Shown: positions 51,776 through 61,254 of the stretch, in pieces
How positions within the stretch are numbered: the stretch's first letter is position 1
Layout: the number at the start of each line of letters is the position of its first letter
NCBI GenBank assembly: GCA_002471575.1
Contig: DKQG01000029.1
Location: 188,634-252,633, forward strand
Reading direction: 5' to 3'
Source: Alphaproteobacteria bacterium UBA7314
GTDB taxonomy: Bacteria; Pseudomonadota; Alphaproteobacteria; MPNO01; UBA830
DNA length: 64,000 nt
Translations under genes and position numbers: made by a program
The notes under the pieces: model-generated
What the model saw: only the letters and a program-made list of their open reading frames with translations
Databases searched by the model: none
What the model was told of the DNA's origin: nothing

Positions 51776-53503
51776 TCAGCTATCTTTTTCGCCGCTGTCA
51801 GACATCTTCAGACCGCGGAGCAACTTGTCTTCGATGGCGGAAATCTGGTCGTCATCTGGTTTGAGTATCAACGCCCGCTGCCATTGAAAGCGCGCTTCGG
51901 TGTAACGTCCGACTCGCCAGTATGCATCGCCCAGGTGGTCGTTGATTATGGGGTCGTTCGGACGCAGCTCCACTGCCCGTTCCAAGTTCCCCACAGCGCC
52001 CTCAAAATCCCTTAGTCGGTAGAGCACCCAGCCCAGGCTGTCGACGATGTATCCGTCGTTCGGGCGTAGTTTGACTGCGCGTTCGATCATCTTGCGCGCT
52101 TGATCCAAGTTTATCCCCTGGTCCACCCAAGAATATCCGAGATAGTTGAGAACGTAGGGCTGATCCGGATTGAGTTCTAGGGCGCGCATGAAATCGCGCT
52201 CGGCGCGTTCCCACTGTTTCGAGCGTTCGAGCGAGATGCCGCGCGAATAAAGGATCGACCAGTGTCGCTTCTCAAGCACGGGTAGCAATTCGATCGCGCG
52301 GTCGTAAGCAGCAACTGAATCCGCGAACCGCTTGTTGGACCGCAGCAGATCTCCGAGGCTGACCAGTGGTTCCGCCCGCTTGTCATCTTCTTTAGTCAGG
52401 ACCCGCAGAAGATTGATCGCGTCTTCGTCGCGATCCAGCGCTTCCAAGTTACCGGCTACCCGAAGGCGGGCGGACCAGTAAAACGGCGACATCTGATCGA
52501 TTTGCCGGTAGATGGCGATCGCGTCTTCGTTACGGGTCATCGTCTCCAGAATGCCGGCAACCAGCATCCGCGCCAAGTCGAAATCCTTACGTAAATGCAG
52601 CGCCAGCTGTCCACAGATCAGCGCAAGCTGCGCCGAATTCTGCTGGGTCATCATGCCGGCGATGTTGAAGAGTGCTTCGGCGATCCCCTCGGCCGGGGTC
52701 GAGACCAGCAGATCAGGCTTCACCCCCTTGTCAAGCCGCGCAATCGCCGGCCCCAGAACGACCGAATCCGGGTTTTCAGTCAAGTAGGTGTCGTAAAGCA
52801 GCCGTGCCTGTTCGGTTTTTCCGGAGCGTTCGAGGTGATGTCCGTAACCTTGGACGACACGCAGGGTCGATCGGCGAACGTTCTTGGCGGCCAGCTTATA
52901 GTGCTTTTCCGCGTCCGCGGTATGACCCACGACATCGGACAGCAGCGCCGCGTGCAGTTCGTAGAGAATGCGCAGGCCGGACTGGTTTTTTAGCGGCGAC
53001 AAAGCCTCTAGCGGATTCGTGTCACCGGATTTCCCGACTGTGACCCACGAAGCTACCAACGGCTTGATGAAACCTGTAAAACCGCTATCAGGAAAACCGG
53101 CCAGCAATTTGTCTGCGGCTGCCAGGTCGTCTCTCTCAACCGCGTCGACCAGAAGAATGAGCTTGGGGATTGCCTCCGTTTTCTCGCGTTTGACAATCTC
53201 GCGTGCCATGGGCACGGCCGCAGAAATGTCCCCATCCGCCAGGCGCGCCAGGAAGGTGTTTCGGAGTAGCGGCGTATTTTCCGGGCTTACTTTCAGGGCC
53301 TTGCCCAAAAAGCTGGAGGCGCTGCCGAAGTCGCGGTTTATCTGCGCCTGCCGGCCAGCAAGATAGTTACCCGAGGGTGAAGCGGTCGTTTTAACTTCCG
53401 CCGCAGTTTGCAAGACCGGCTCATTTTCATCGGGCGTGCACGCTACCAGCACCGTGATGGCAGCGACGGCGGTTATTGCTAATATGGGCGACCTGCTGCG
53501 CAT
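51776..53503 (-). CDS. tetratricopeptide-repeat lipoprotein
   Basis: This is 575 residues. Lipoprotein signal: AITAVAAITVLVAC-TPDE, with lipobox LVAC, so it is probably anchored in the outer membrane. From about 40 to 560 there are many 34-residue TPR units, e.g. RDFMRALELNPDQPYVLNYL, MIERAVKLRPNDGYIVDSLG, NLERAVELRPNDPIINDHLG and QWQRALILKPDDDQ. It is likely a scaffold for envelope or secretion assembly. The gene sits upstream of ispE and downstream of the ETF-QO gene, a conserved alphaproteobacterial neighbourhood of unclear logic. Confidence 0.87.
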   Translation of the reverse strand: MRSRSPILAITAVAAITVLVACTPDENEPVLQTAAEVKTTASPSGNYLAGRQAQINRDFGSASSFLGKALKVSPENTPLLRNTFLARLADGDISAAVPMAREIVKREKTEAIPKLILLVDAVERDDLAAADKLLAGFPDSGFTGFIKPLVASWVTVGKSGDTNPLEALSPLKNQSGLRILYELHAALLSDVVGHTADAEKHYKLAAKNVRRSTLRVVQGYGHHLERSGKTEQARLLYDTYLTENPDSVVLGPAIARLDKGVKPDLLVSTPAEGIAEALFNIAGMMTQQNSAQLALICGQLALHLRKDFDLARMLVAGILETMTRNEDAIAIYRQIDQMSPFYWSARLRVAGNLEALDRDEDAINLLRVLTKEDDKRAEPLVSLGDLLRSNKRFADSVAAYDRAIELLPVLEKRHWSILYSRGISLERSKQWERAERDFMRALELNPDQPYVLNYLGYSWVDQGINLDQARKMIERAVKLRPNDGYIVDSLGWVLYRLRDFEGAVGNLERAVELRPNDPIINDHLGDAYWRVGRYTEARFQWQRALILKPDDDQISAIEDKLLRGLKMSDSGEKDS

Positions 53504-53694
53504 TTTGCGCCCGCTCCGTTCTTTTCAGGTATAAGCACTTGGCGGTCAGTGTCGGCGAAAACCACGAATAAAGAGGTTCAGCCGGACACAAACAGCCGTT
53601 TCAACGATTGTTAGAAAGAATATAGGACGAACCTGCGAACAGTTAAACGCCAATGACCCGAATTTGAACGCCGAAGCGCTTCCACGGCGTTTTG

Positions 53695-55329
53695 CTACAT
53701 ATTTGGGTAATTTGGCCCGCCGCCACCCTCTGGAACGACCCAGTTGATATTCTGGCTCGGGTCTTTGATATCGCAGGTCTTGCAGTGAACGCAATTCTGC
53801 GCGTTGATCTGAAGTTTCGGGTTGGATCCGTCGTCCTCTGCTACGATTTCGTAGACCCCAGCCGGGCAGTACCGCTGTTCCGGCGCGTCATATTCGGCCA
53901 GGTTCACGGAGATCGGGACGTTTTCGTCCTCCAGCATCAGGTGCGCCGGCTGATTTTCTTCGTGATTGGTATTCGAAATGAAAACCGAGGAGAGACGGTC
54001 AAACGATACTTCGCCGTCGGGTTTCGGGTATTCGATTTTAGGCGCATCAGCCGCCTTTTTTAGGGCCCTATGGTCGTCATGGTGCTTCATCGTCCAGGGT
54101 GCCCGCCCGCGCAGCAGATAAGTGTCGATGGCCGAGTAAACAAGGCCGCCCCACATTCCCCACTTGAACGACGGGCGGATATTCCGGACGCGACGCAGCT
54201 CTTCCCAGATCCAGCTCTTTTTGATTGCGGCTTCGTAGGATGCCGCTTCGGCTTGTTCGGCCTCGCCTGTCAGGGCATCGAAAACGGCCTCAGCCGCCAG
54301 CATGCCGGATTTCATCGCCATATGGCTGCCCTTGATCTTGGGCACGTTCAGGAACCCGGCTGTACAGCCAATCAGCACACCGCCGGGAAATGAAAGTTTG
54401 GGCACCGACTGGTACCCGCCTTCGTTGATCGCGCGGGCCCCGTACGCGATCCGCCGACCTCCATCGAAGGTGGGCCGGACTTTCGGATGGGTTTTGAAAC
54501 GCTGGAATTCGTCAAACGGGCTGAGATGGGGATTGGTGTAGTCGAGCCCGATCACGAACCCAACCGAGACCTGGTTGTCTTCGAGATGGTAAAGGAAAGA
54601 CCCCCCGTAGGTGCCCGTATCCAGTGGCCAGCCGATCGTGTGAACAACACTTCCGGGATTATGTTTGTCGGGGTCGATTTCCCAAAGCTCCTTGATACCG
54701 ATCCCGTATGTCTGCGGACCGACGCCTTCGCGGAGATTGTATTTTTCGAACAGCGTCTTAGTCAGCGAGCCGTGGCAACCTTCCGCGAATATAGTCTGTT
54801 TCGCATGAAGCTCGAAGCCGGGCTGGTAATTCGCCATCTGTTCGCCGTTCTTGCCGATCCCCATGTCGCCGGTGGCAACGCCGTTCACCTTACCGTTCTC
54901 TTCGTAGAGCACCTCGGCAGCGGCGAAGCCGGGATAGATTTCCACCCCTGCTGCCTCAGCCTGTTCGCCAAGCCAGCGGCAGAAGTTACCGAGGCTGACG
55001 ATATAGTTGCCGTGGTTTTTCATCGGCGGCGGCGTCGGCAGCCTGGTCGCACGGGACTTTCCGAGAAGCAGAAAATGGTCTTCGGTCACCGGCGTGTTTA
55101 GCGGCGCGCCGCGCTCCTTCCAGTCGGGCAGTAATTCGTTCAGGGCTCGCGGCTCTATCACCGCGCCTGACAAGATATGGGCACCAACCTCTGATCCCTT
55201 TTCGATCACGCAGACGGAAATCTCCCGGCCCTTTTCGTCAGCCAGTTGCCTGAGGCGGATGGCAGAGGCGAGCCCGGACGGCCCTGCACCCACGATCACC
55301 ACATCGAACTCCATCGATTCCCGTTCCAT
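53695..55329 (-). CDS. electron transfer flavoprotein-ubiquinone oxidoreductase
   Basis: This is 544 residues from the ATG at 55329 (GGAG 8 bases upstream); a further ATG at 55314 is in frame. The FAD fold is MEFDVVIVGAGPSGLASAIR; VGAHILSGAVIEPRALNELL follows. The [4Fe-4S] cluster motif near the C-terminus is NCVHCKTCDIKDPSQNINWV. The membrane-surface protein takes electrons from ETF (acyl-CoA and other dehydrogenases) and reduces ubiquinone. It fits the crotonase, CoA-transferase and acyl-CoA-dehydrogenase-like genes of the window. The length is normal for the family. Confidence 0.94.
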   Translation of the reverse strand: MERESMEFDVVIVGAGPSGLASAIRLRQLADEKGREISVCVIEKGSEVGAHILSGAVIEPRALNELLPDWKERGAPLNTPVTEDHFLLLGKSRATRLPTPPPMKNHGNYIVSLGNFCRWLGEQAEAAGVEIYPGFAAAEVLYEENGKVNGVATGDMGIGKNGEQMANYQPGFELHAKQTIFAEGCHGSLTKTLFEKYNLREGVGPQTYGIGIKELWEIDPDKHNPGSVVHTIGWPLDTGTYGGSFLYHLEDNQVSVGFVIGLDYTNPHLSPFDEFQRFKTHPKVRPTFDGGRRIAYGARAINEGGYQSVPKLSFPGGVLIGCTAGFLNVPKIKGSHMAMKSGMLAAEAVFDALTGEAEQAEAASYEAAIKKSWIWEELRRVRNIRPSFKWGMWGGLVYSAIDTYLLRGRAPWTMKHHDDHRALKKAADAPKIEYPKPDGEVSFDRLSSVFISNTNHEENQPAHLMLEDENVPISVNLAEYDAPEQRYCPAGVYEIVAEDDGSNPKLQINAQNCVHCKTCDIKDPSQNINWVVPEGGGGPNYPNM

Positions 55330-55430
55330 TTGTCGCTCCGCGATCCTATTGCGTCGTTTTTGTGTCGGATTTGTGTATACCACGCGTTTGAGGATTATCC
55401 AGCCGCGGCAAAATGTTCTAGATTGAGCCA

Positions 55431-56240
55431 ATGACCGAGACGGCGGAGAAAAAAGCGTTGCTCGACTGGTATGTCGAGGCCGGGGTGGACGAGACCACCG
55501 GCGATGCACCGGTCGACCGGTTTGTCACCGCACAATCCGCCGCTGACTCGGCCCAAAAAGCGCAGGTGCAGTCCGCGCCGAAACGGACTTCGCTTCGCGA
55601 AGCCGCGTCTCCGCCGCCTTTGCAATCGCGTGACGCAGCGGTTCAGACCGCGCAGGAAGTCGCCGCCGCGGCATCGACACTCGACGAACTGCGCACCGCC
55701 TTCGAAGCGTTCGACGGTTGTCCGTTGAAGGAAACGGCTATGAATTTCGTCTTTGCCGACGGGAGCCCCGACGCTCGGCTGATGTTCATCGGCGAAGCTC
55801 CCGGCGGCGAGGAAGACCGCAAGGGTGTCCCTTTTGTCGGTCCGGCCGGACAGCTTCTCGACAAAATGCTCGCGGCGATCGGAATTGATCGGTCGGAGAT
55901 TTACATCACCAACATCCTGCCCTGGCGGCCGCCCGGTAATCGCAACCCAACCGACGCCGAAATCGCCGCATGCCTGCCCTTTCTCGAACGTCACATCGCG
56001 CTGGTAAAGCCGGAAATCCTGATTCTCGTTGGCGGCACATCGGCCAAGACGCTGCTTCGCCGCAACGAGGGGATTATGCGGCTTCGCGGAAAATGGATGA
56101 ACTACGAGCCCGCGACCGGCGATCCGGTCGCCGCCCGCGCCCTGCTCCACCCGGCCTACTTGGTGCGCCAGCCAGCCCAGAAAAAAGAAACCTGGAAGGA
56201 TTTGCTGGAGGTCCGCGCGCGGCTGGACGATGCTTCCTGA
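55431..56240 (+). CDS. uracil-DNA glycosylase, family 4/5-like
   Basis: This is 269 residues. The first ~85 are an Ala/Gln-rich extension; the catalytic domain then shows MFIGEAPGGEEDRKGVPFVG (motif A, GEAPGxxED), NILPWRPPGNRNPTDAEIAA and ALLHPAYLVRQPAQ (motif B, HPAYLLR-like). Only two Cys are present (GCPLK and ACLPF), whereas archetypal family-4 enzymes use four for a [4Fe-4S] cluster, so cluster binding is doubtful. It removes uracil from DNA in base-excision repair. It is divergent from the ETF-QO gene and precedes the slt gene. Confidence 0.85.
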   Translation: MTETAEKKALLDWYVEAGVDETTGDAPVDRFVTAQSAADSAQKAQVQSAPKRTSLREAASPPPLQSRDAAVQTAQEVAAAASTLDELRTAFEAFDGCPLKETAMNFVFADGSPDARLMFIGEAPGGEEDRKGVPFVGPAGQLLDKMLAAIGIDRSEIYITNILPWRPPGNRNPTDAEIAACLPFLERHIALVKPEILILVGGTSAKTLLRRNEGIMRLRGKWMNYEPATGDPVAARALLHPAYLVRQPAQKKETWKDLLEVRARLDDAS

Positions 56241-56355
56241 CCCTCGCGATATGCCGTTTTGGCCACTGGTTGTAGTCAACACTTGTTGCCGCTCGAGGGG
56301 GACTCCGCTAGAACCGGCGAGCAATAATCACCCAAACTCGATTTTAACTGGGAGC

Positions 56356-58179
56356 ATGCGGGGAATTTTCGCGACCAACCAAAGAATTGGCACGGCTGCA
56401 ACACTCGGCGCGGCCACCATTGCCTGGAGCATGCTGGTTGCCATGCCTTTGCCAGCGGCAACCGCCGCCGAGACGGCCTCTCTGCCCGCCGGCGAAAAGG
56501 CAACGGGCGTTGATCTTCCCCGGATCCTCTCGGACCGGGACGAACATCGTTACAAACGTATTTTCGCCCTGCAGGAAAAGGGCGACTGGCGGCGCGCCGA
56601 CAAGCTAATCAGGCAACTTGATGACCGTCTCCTAGTGGGGCATGTCCAGGCGCAGCGCTATCTGCACCCAACGAAGTACCGGTCGCGCTTTATCGAGCTG
56701 GCCAAATGGATGAAGGCCTATGCCGACCATCCGGACGCCCGGCGGATCTACAAATTGGCGCTGAAACGCAAACCGCAGAATTACCGGTCGCCCCGCCGCC
56801 CCCAGATCAAGTTCTACCCGTCCTATCAGCCGACGACGATTATCGAGGATTCGGGATATCGGCCCGGTAAGCGCTCGGCGCGACGCATTATAAGTCAGAT
56901 CCGCCGAATGACGCATCAACGCCGGCTGTCGGCGGCGACGCGCTATATTTCAGATAAAACGGTGCAGCGCCGTCTCGGGAGCACTGGTCTCGATCTTGCG
57001 CGCACGCACATTGCGTCGGGCTGGTTCTTTTACGGCGACGGAAAGAAAGCCTACAAATCATCCGCCAAGGCGGCTGCGCGATCCGGTGACCGCCTTCCCT
57101 ACGCCCACTGGATCGCGGGACTATCCGCCTATCGCCTGGGCAAATATCTCGAAGCGGCCGACCACTTCGAGGCTGTTGCCCTGTCGCCCAAGGTAACCGG
57201 CTACGATCACGCCGCCGCGGCGTTCTGGGCTGCTCGGTCCAATATGACCGGCCAACGCCCGACCAGGGTAAGCCGCTGGCTGAAAATGGCCGCGGAACAA
57301 TCCCGGACCTTTTACGGCATCATCGCGCGGCGCTGGTTGGGCGAACAATCACCGCTGGACTGGTCGCCTACGGTGCTGACCGAAGCCCGGCTGGAACGGG
57401 TGCTGATGGCGCCGAGCGGACGCCGCGCTACGGCGCTGATCCAGGTAGGCCGCAATACCCGCGCCGAGCGCGAACTGCGTTTCATGGCCAATGCGGCCGA
57501 CCGCGACCTGACGGAGGCACTTATCGCCGTCGCAGAGAACAAATCGCTGCCGATGATATCCTACCGTGCAGGCGCCGCGCTGATCGGCGCGGCCGGTCCG
57601 ATCCCGGCGGGCGCCCTGTACCCGGTGCCCGAGTGGAAACCACGCGAAGGTTTTCGCGTCGACCGAGCGCTGGTCTTCGCATTCATGCGCCAGGAATCGG
57701 CATTCAACGTGCGGGCCAGGAGTTCCGCCGGCGCGCGCGGACTGATGCAGTTGATGCCCGCAACCGCCGGATTTATCGCCCAGAAAAGGTTCCGCGGGAA
57801 GAAACGCAATCAGCTCTACGAGCCGGCGCTGAATATCTCGCTCGGCCAGAGATATATCCGGCATCTGCTTGAAAACGATCACATCGACGGGGACCTGCTG
57901 CTCACTGCGGCGGCTTATAACGGCGGTCCGGGCAACCTCCGCAAATGGCAACGGCGGGCGCGCAAGGGCGCCTACACCGATGCGCTGATGTTTATCGAGA
58001 GCATTCCGGCGCGGGAAACCCGCATCTTCATCGAACGCGTATTGTCCAATCTGTGGATGTATCGCGAGCGCCTAGGCGAACCCGCCCCTTCGCTCGACGC
58101 CCTTGCCGCGGGCGAGCGACCGGTCTACATCGCTGTTGACGGTGCAGAAGGATCGGTGGCCGAAGATGTTTGGAATTAG
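56356..58179 (+). CDS. slt: soluble lytic murein transglycosylase
   Basis: This is 607 residues from the ATG at 56356 (the frame opens at 56230 but overlaps udg). An N-terminal hydrophobic stretch (LGAATIAWSMLVAMPLPAAT) exports it. A long alpha-helical superhelix with TPR-like hairpins fills about 50-420 (SSAKAAARSGDRLPYAHWIA, GLSAYRLGKYLEAADHFEAV). The catalytic domain at the end has AFMRQESAFNVRARSSAGAR (catalytic Glu in QES), GLMQLMPATAGFIAQ and AAYNGGPGNLRKW. It cleaves peptidoglycan glycan strands in the periplasm. The stop overlaps moaB by 14 bases. Confidence 0.92.
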   Translation: MRGIFATNQRIGTAATLGAATIAWSMLVAMPLPAATAAETASLPAGEKATGVDLPRILSDRDEHRYKRIFALQEKGDWRRADKLIRQLDDRLLVGHVQAQRYLHPTKYRSRFIELAKWMKAYADHPDARRIYKLALKRKPQNYRSPRRPQIKFYPSYQPTTIIEDSGYRPGKRSARRIISQIRRMTHQRRLSAATRYISDKTVQRRLGSTGLDLARTHIASGWFFYGDGKKAYKSSAKAAARSGDRLPYAHWIAGLSAYRLGKYLEAADHFEAVALSPKVTGYDHAAAAFWAARSNMTGQRPTRVSRWLKMAAEQSRTFYGIIARRWLGEQSPLDWSPTVLTEARLERVLMAPSGRRATALIQVGRNTRAERELRFMANAADRDLTEALIAVAENKSLPMISYRAGAALIGAAGPIPAGALYPVPEWKPREGFRVDRALVFAFMRQESAFNVRARSSAGARGLMQLMPATAGFIAQKRFRGKKRNQLYEPALNISLGQRYIRHLLENDHIDGDLLLTAAAYNGGPGNLRKWQRRARKGAYTDALMFIESIPARETRIFIERVLSNLWMYRERLGEPAPSLDALAAGERPVYIAVDGAEGSVAEDVWN

Positions 58180-58696
58180 TGAAGACATAGAATTCGTCGC
58201 AATCAACATTGCTGTGATGACAATCTCAGATACACGAACCGAGGCAGACGACAAATCAGGTAACACCCTATGCGAACGCCTGCAGGGAGCTGGCCATAAC
58301 CTCAGCGACCGCGCGATCGTCAAAGACGACCGCGACGCCATCGTCGCACAACTGCGCGAATGGATCGGCGACCCTCAGATCGACGCAGTGCTGGCGACCG
58401 GCGGCACCGGGGTAACGGGCCGCGATGTAACGCCCGAGGCTTTCCAGGAAGTCTACGAAAAGGAAGTCGCCGGTTTCGGCGAACTTTTCCGCATGCTGTC
58501 CTACGAGAAGATCGGCACGTCGACGATCCAGTCCCGCGCCACCGCGGGCGTTGCGAAAGGCACCTATATGTTTGCCCTGCCCGGTTCCACCGGTGCCTGC
58601 AAGGATGCGTGGGACAATATCCTAGTGTACCAGCTTGATATACGACACAAGCCCTGCAACTTCGTGGAACTGATCCCTCGGCTGCAGGAAAAGTAG
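58166..58696 (+). CDS. moaB: molybdenum cofactor biosynthesis protein B
   Basis: This is 176 residues from the ATG at 58166, inside the end of slt. The MoaB/MogA fold is clear: FVAINIAVMTISDTRTEADD, then AVLATGGTGVTGRDVTPEAF (the GGTG molybdopterin-binding loop) and FALPGSTGACKDAWDNILVY. It is thought to adenylylate molybdopterin before Mo insertion. This cofactor is what the hcr-type molybdenum enzyme at 2046-5844 needs, although the cytosine-dinucleotide form requires further genes not in the window. Confidence 0.92.
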   Translation: MFGISEDIEFVAINIAVMTISDTRTEADDKSGNTLCERLQGAGHNLSDRAIVKDDRDAIVAQLREWIGDPQIDAVLATGGTGVTGRDVTPEAFQEVYEKEVAGFGELFRMLSYEKIGTSTIQSRATAGVAKGTYMFALPGSTGACKDAWDNILVYQLDIRHKPCNFVELIPRLQEK

Positions 58697-58699
58697 TCT

Positions 58700-59293
58700 T
58701 TAACCGGCAGGGCGGCGCCACGCCGCATAGGCCGCTCCATCGTCGATATCAGGAAGTTCGCCGAGCATGCCCACCCGCACGCTCGGGCGCACGTTATTCA
58801 GCGTGTCGGCCAATGCGAATTTCGTCGACCAGCGGACGTTGTCGAACAATCTGCCGATGCGTGCACCCTGCGCCGCCCCAACCAGCCAGTAACCGCCGTC
58901 GCCCGAAGGGCCGAACACCAAGTCGTTGCGCTTGAGCGTGTCGAATGCTTCTGCGACGTGGCGGCGGTCGATGTCGGGAATATCGCTGCCAACGATCAGC
59001 ACGGTGTCGTGCCCAAATCGGGCAAAGCAGCGCGCCATTCGTATGCCGAGATCTCCCTCCCCCTGCGGCAGCCTCCCCGCCATAGAGGGATAAAGCCAGT
59101 CATCAAAAACCGTCTCGTCCGGCGTCAGGCCCAGCCAGGTCTGCCAGCTTCGGCCTGCAGACAGGCGGCGTGTGACGGTTACTAGGGTCGACCGGTAGAA
59201 ACGCAAGGTCTCAACCGGCCCAATGTCGCGCGCTAACCGGGTTTTTACACAGCCGAGCTGCGGGCGGCGGGCGAAAATGACGACGTGTTTCAT
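58700..59293 (-). CDS. TIGR04282-type glycosyltransferase (rSAM/selenodomain-associated transferase 1)
   Basis: This is 197 residues from the ATG at 59293 (ATGA overlap with the preceding gene). It has a GT-A/nucleotidyltransferase-like fold: MKHVVIFARRPQLGCVKTRL (KTRLA phosphate loop), DTVLIVGSDIPDIDRRHVAE (DIP metal segment) and LVFGPSGDGGYWLVGAAQGA (the GPxxDGGYxLxG motif). The family is annotated with arsenosugar/selenium-related radical SAM systems in some genomes. It is translationally coupled to the family-2 glycosyltransferase upstream. The product is not known. Confidence 0.85.
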   Translation of the reverse strand: MKHVVIFARRPQLGCVKTRLARDIGPVETLRFYRSTLVTVTRRLSAGRSWQTWLGLTPDETVFDDWLYPSMAGRLPQGEGDLGIRMARCFARFGHDTVLIVGSDIPDIDRRHVAEAFDTLKRNDLVFGPSGDGGYWLVGAAQGARIGRLFDNVRWSTKFALADTLNNVRPSVRVGMLGELPDIDDGAAYAAWRRPAG

Positions 59294-59985
59294 CGATAGA
59301 TCTTCTCGAGAGTCCGCGGCGGGACGCCGATAAAGTAAAGCGACAGACAGAAGATATTCAAGGCCGGCCGCGCCCACCACCCGCCGCGGCGATAACGGTC
59401 GGCCGATGTCACCGCCGCTACTTCGAGGACCGCTAAATTTTTCTTACCGATGCGGCGGACGATATCGACGTCTTCCATCAGCGGTATAGGCCTGAAACCG
59501 CCGAGCGATTCGTAAAAAGACCGCGCGATCAGCAACCCTTGATCGCCATAGGGCAGCCCGAGCGCCCGGCTGCGCCAGTTGACCAGTCTTTCCATGCGCC
59601 GTGCCTGCGGCGATGGATCATCGAGCGAGAATCCGAACACCGCCGCACGGGCACGGTTGGCGGGGCCGGCCATGAACACCCCGGCCGCGCCCCGCCAACC
59701 TTCGTCCAGCCGCGTGTCGGCGTGGAGAAACAAAAGCCAGTCGCTGGACGACGCCTTGCCGCCGGCCTGCAACTGAATTCCACGTCCGCGTTCCGACGAT
59801 GCGACGCCGGCCCCAGCAATCCTGGCAATATCCACCGTATCGTCCGTTGACCCGCCATCGACGACGAGAATTTCATGCGCGCCGCCGCGCAACGACGCCA
59901 GCGTGGCCGGCAGCGTGCCGGCGGCGTTGAGAGTCGGGATGACGACAGTCAGGGAATGCAGCGCGGTCATGTCAGAAAGGGTCAT
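59290..59985 (-). CDS. TIGR04283-type glycosyltransferase family 2 (rSAM/selenodomain-associated transferase 2)
   Basis: This is 231 residues from the ATG at 59985; ATG 59970 is equally plausible and no clear ribosome site decides. The GT-A core is LTVVIPTLNAAGTLPATLAS, EILVVDGGSTDDTVDIARIA, and WLLFLHADTRLDEGW (DxD-like HAD). LPYGDQGLLIARSFYESLGG and FRPIPLMEDVDIVRRIGKKN (acceptor ED) complete it, with a C-terminal hydrophobic stretch. It pairs with the TIGR04282 gene by a 4-base overlap. The two families usually occur together. The sugar and acceptor are unknown. Confidence 0.85.
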   Translation of the reverse strand: MTLSDMTALHSLTVVIPTLNAAGTLPATLASLRGGAHEILVVDGGSTDDTVDIARIAGAGVASSERGRGIQLQAGGKASSSDWLLFLHADTRLDEGWRGAAGVFMAGPANRARAAVFGFSLDDPSPQARRMERLVNWRSRALGLPYGDQGLLIARSFYESLGGFRPIPLMEDVDIVRRIGKKNLAVLEVAAVTSADRYRRGGWWARPALNIFCLSLYFIGVPPRTLEKIYR

Positions 59986-60102
59986 AGCACGGCAAGCCAC
60001 GAGCTTCCCGCTTTGTCCGCCTGTGTTCAGGCATCATGACAGCGTTTTGATGGCATAAAAGTTCTTGTTTTGTTCACGTTTCAGAGTCACAGTTGCGCTC
60101 CC

Positions 60103-61188
60103 ATGGATACGCAGATACCTGACACCCCACGCAGAGGCCGTGGCGCCGTAAGTAACCGGGCAGGGCGCTTCGAGGCCCATGATTCTATTGCCATCGACGA
60201 TGGCTGGGGATCGGCGCTGGATGCCGATATCCCACCGCTGCGCACTACGCTGACTGCAGAAGCCACGAAAAAGATCATTACCCGGAACCAATCGCCGGAC
60301 GTACCTTTCGACCGGTCGATTAATCCTTATAAAGGGTGCGAGCACGGCTGCGTCTATTGCTTTGCGCGGCCGACACACGCATATCTGGGCCTGTCCCCGG
60401 GGCTAGATTTCGAGAGCCGGTTGTTCTACAAGCCGGATGCCGCTGCCTTGCTAGAAAAAGAACTGGCAGCCCCGAAATACCAGTGCGCGGTGATGGCGAT
60501 GGGCACCAACACGGATCCCTACCAGCCGGTCGAACGCAAACTGAAAATCACCCGTCGCATCCTAGAGGTTCTTGCCGCACACGATCACCCTGTAGGCATC
60601 GTCACAAAATCCAGCCTAGTGATGCGTGATCTGGATATTCTCGGACCCATGGGCAGAAAAGGCCTCGCGCAGGTACACCTCTCGGTGACGACTCTCGACC
60701 GGGGGCTGGCGCGCAAGATGGAACCTCGCTGCCCGACCCCGGCTCGGCGACTGGAAGCGATCCGCGTGCTGTCGGACGCTGGCGTGCAGACCGGCGTGAT
60801 GGCCGCGCCGATGATTCCGGTACTGAACGACCCGGAGTTGGAATCGATCCTGGAAGTGGCATCGGGCGCGGGTGCAACCATCGCCGGCTACGTGTTGCTG
60901 CGACTGCCGCTGGAAATAAAGGATCTGTTTCACGAATGGCTAGAAACCCACGTACCAATGAAGGCGGACCACGTACTGAACGCCGTGCGCGGCACGCGGG
61001 AAGGACAGATGTACGTACCCGAATTCGGTCAACGCATGCACGGCACCGGCGTGTATGCGCGGCTGCTGCAGCAACGTTTCGAAAAAACATGCAGACGCCT
61101 CGGCTTCAACGAACGCCGGCACAAGCTGCGTACCGATCTGTTCAAGCCGCCGGCGCGGCCATGCGACCAGCCGGGATTGTTCGACTGA
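60103..61188 (+). CDS. PA0069-family radical SAM protein
   Basis: This is 361 residues from the ATG at 60103. The radical SAM cluster motif is GCEHGCVYCFARPTHAYLGL (CxxxCxxC, with the hallmark FARPTH of the PA0069/SPL-like group). VMAMGTNTDPYQPVERKLKI and GIVTKSSLVMRDLDIL continue the barrel. The C-terminal DHVLNAVRGTREGQMYVPEF and the Arg/Lys-rich end (RPCDQPGLFD) are typical of this group. The family is related to spore photoproduct lyase in sequence, but its reaction is unknown. It stands alone, divergent from the two glycosyltransferase genes. Confidence 0.88.
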   Translation: MDTQIPDTPRRGRGAVSNRAGRFEAHDSIAIDDGWGSALDADIPPLRTTLTAEATKKIITRNQSPDVPFDRSINPYKGCEHGCVYCFARPTHAYLGLSPGLDFESRLFYKPDAAALLEKELAAPKYQCAVMAMGTNTDPYQPVERKLKITRRILEVLAAHDHPVGIVTKSSLVMRDLDILGPMGRKGLAQVHLSVTTLDRGLARKMEPRCPTPARRLEAIRVLSDAGVQTGVMAAPMIPVLNDPELESILEVASGAGATIAGYVLLRLPLEIKDLFHEWLETHVPMKADHVLNAVRGTREGQMYVPEFGQRMHGTGVYARLLQQRFEKTCRRLGFNERRHKLRTDLFKPPARPCDQPGLFD

Positions 61189-61254
61189 AAATTTGCTCCT
61201 GACCGGTACAGATTCGCCCCGCGCCAACCGGACGGATGTTAAGTTGCCACCTCT

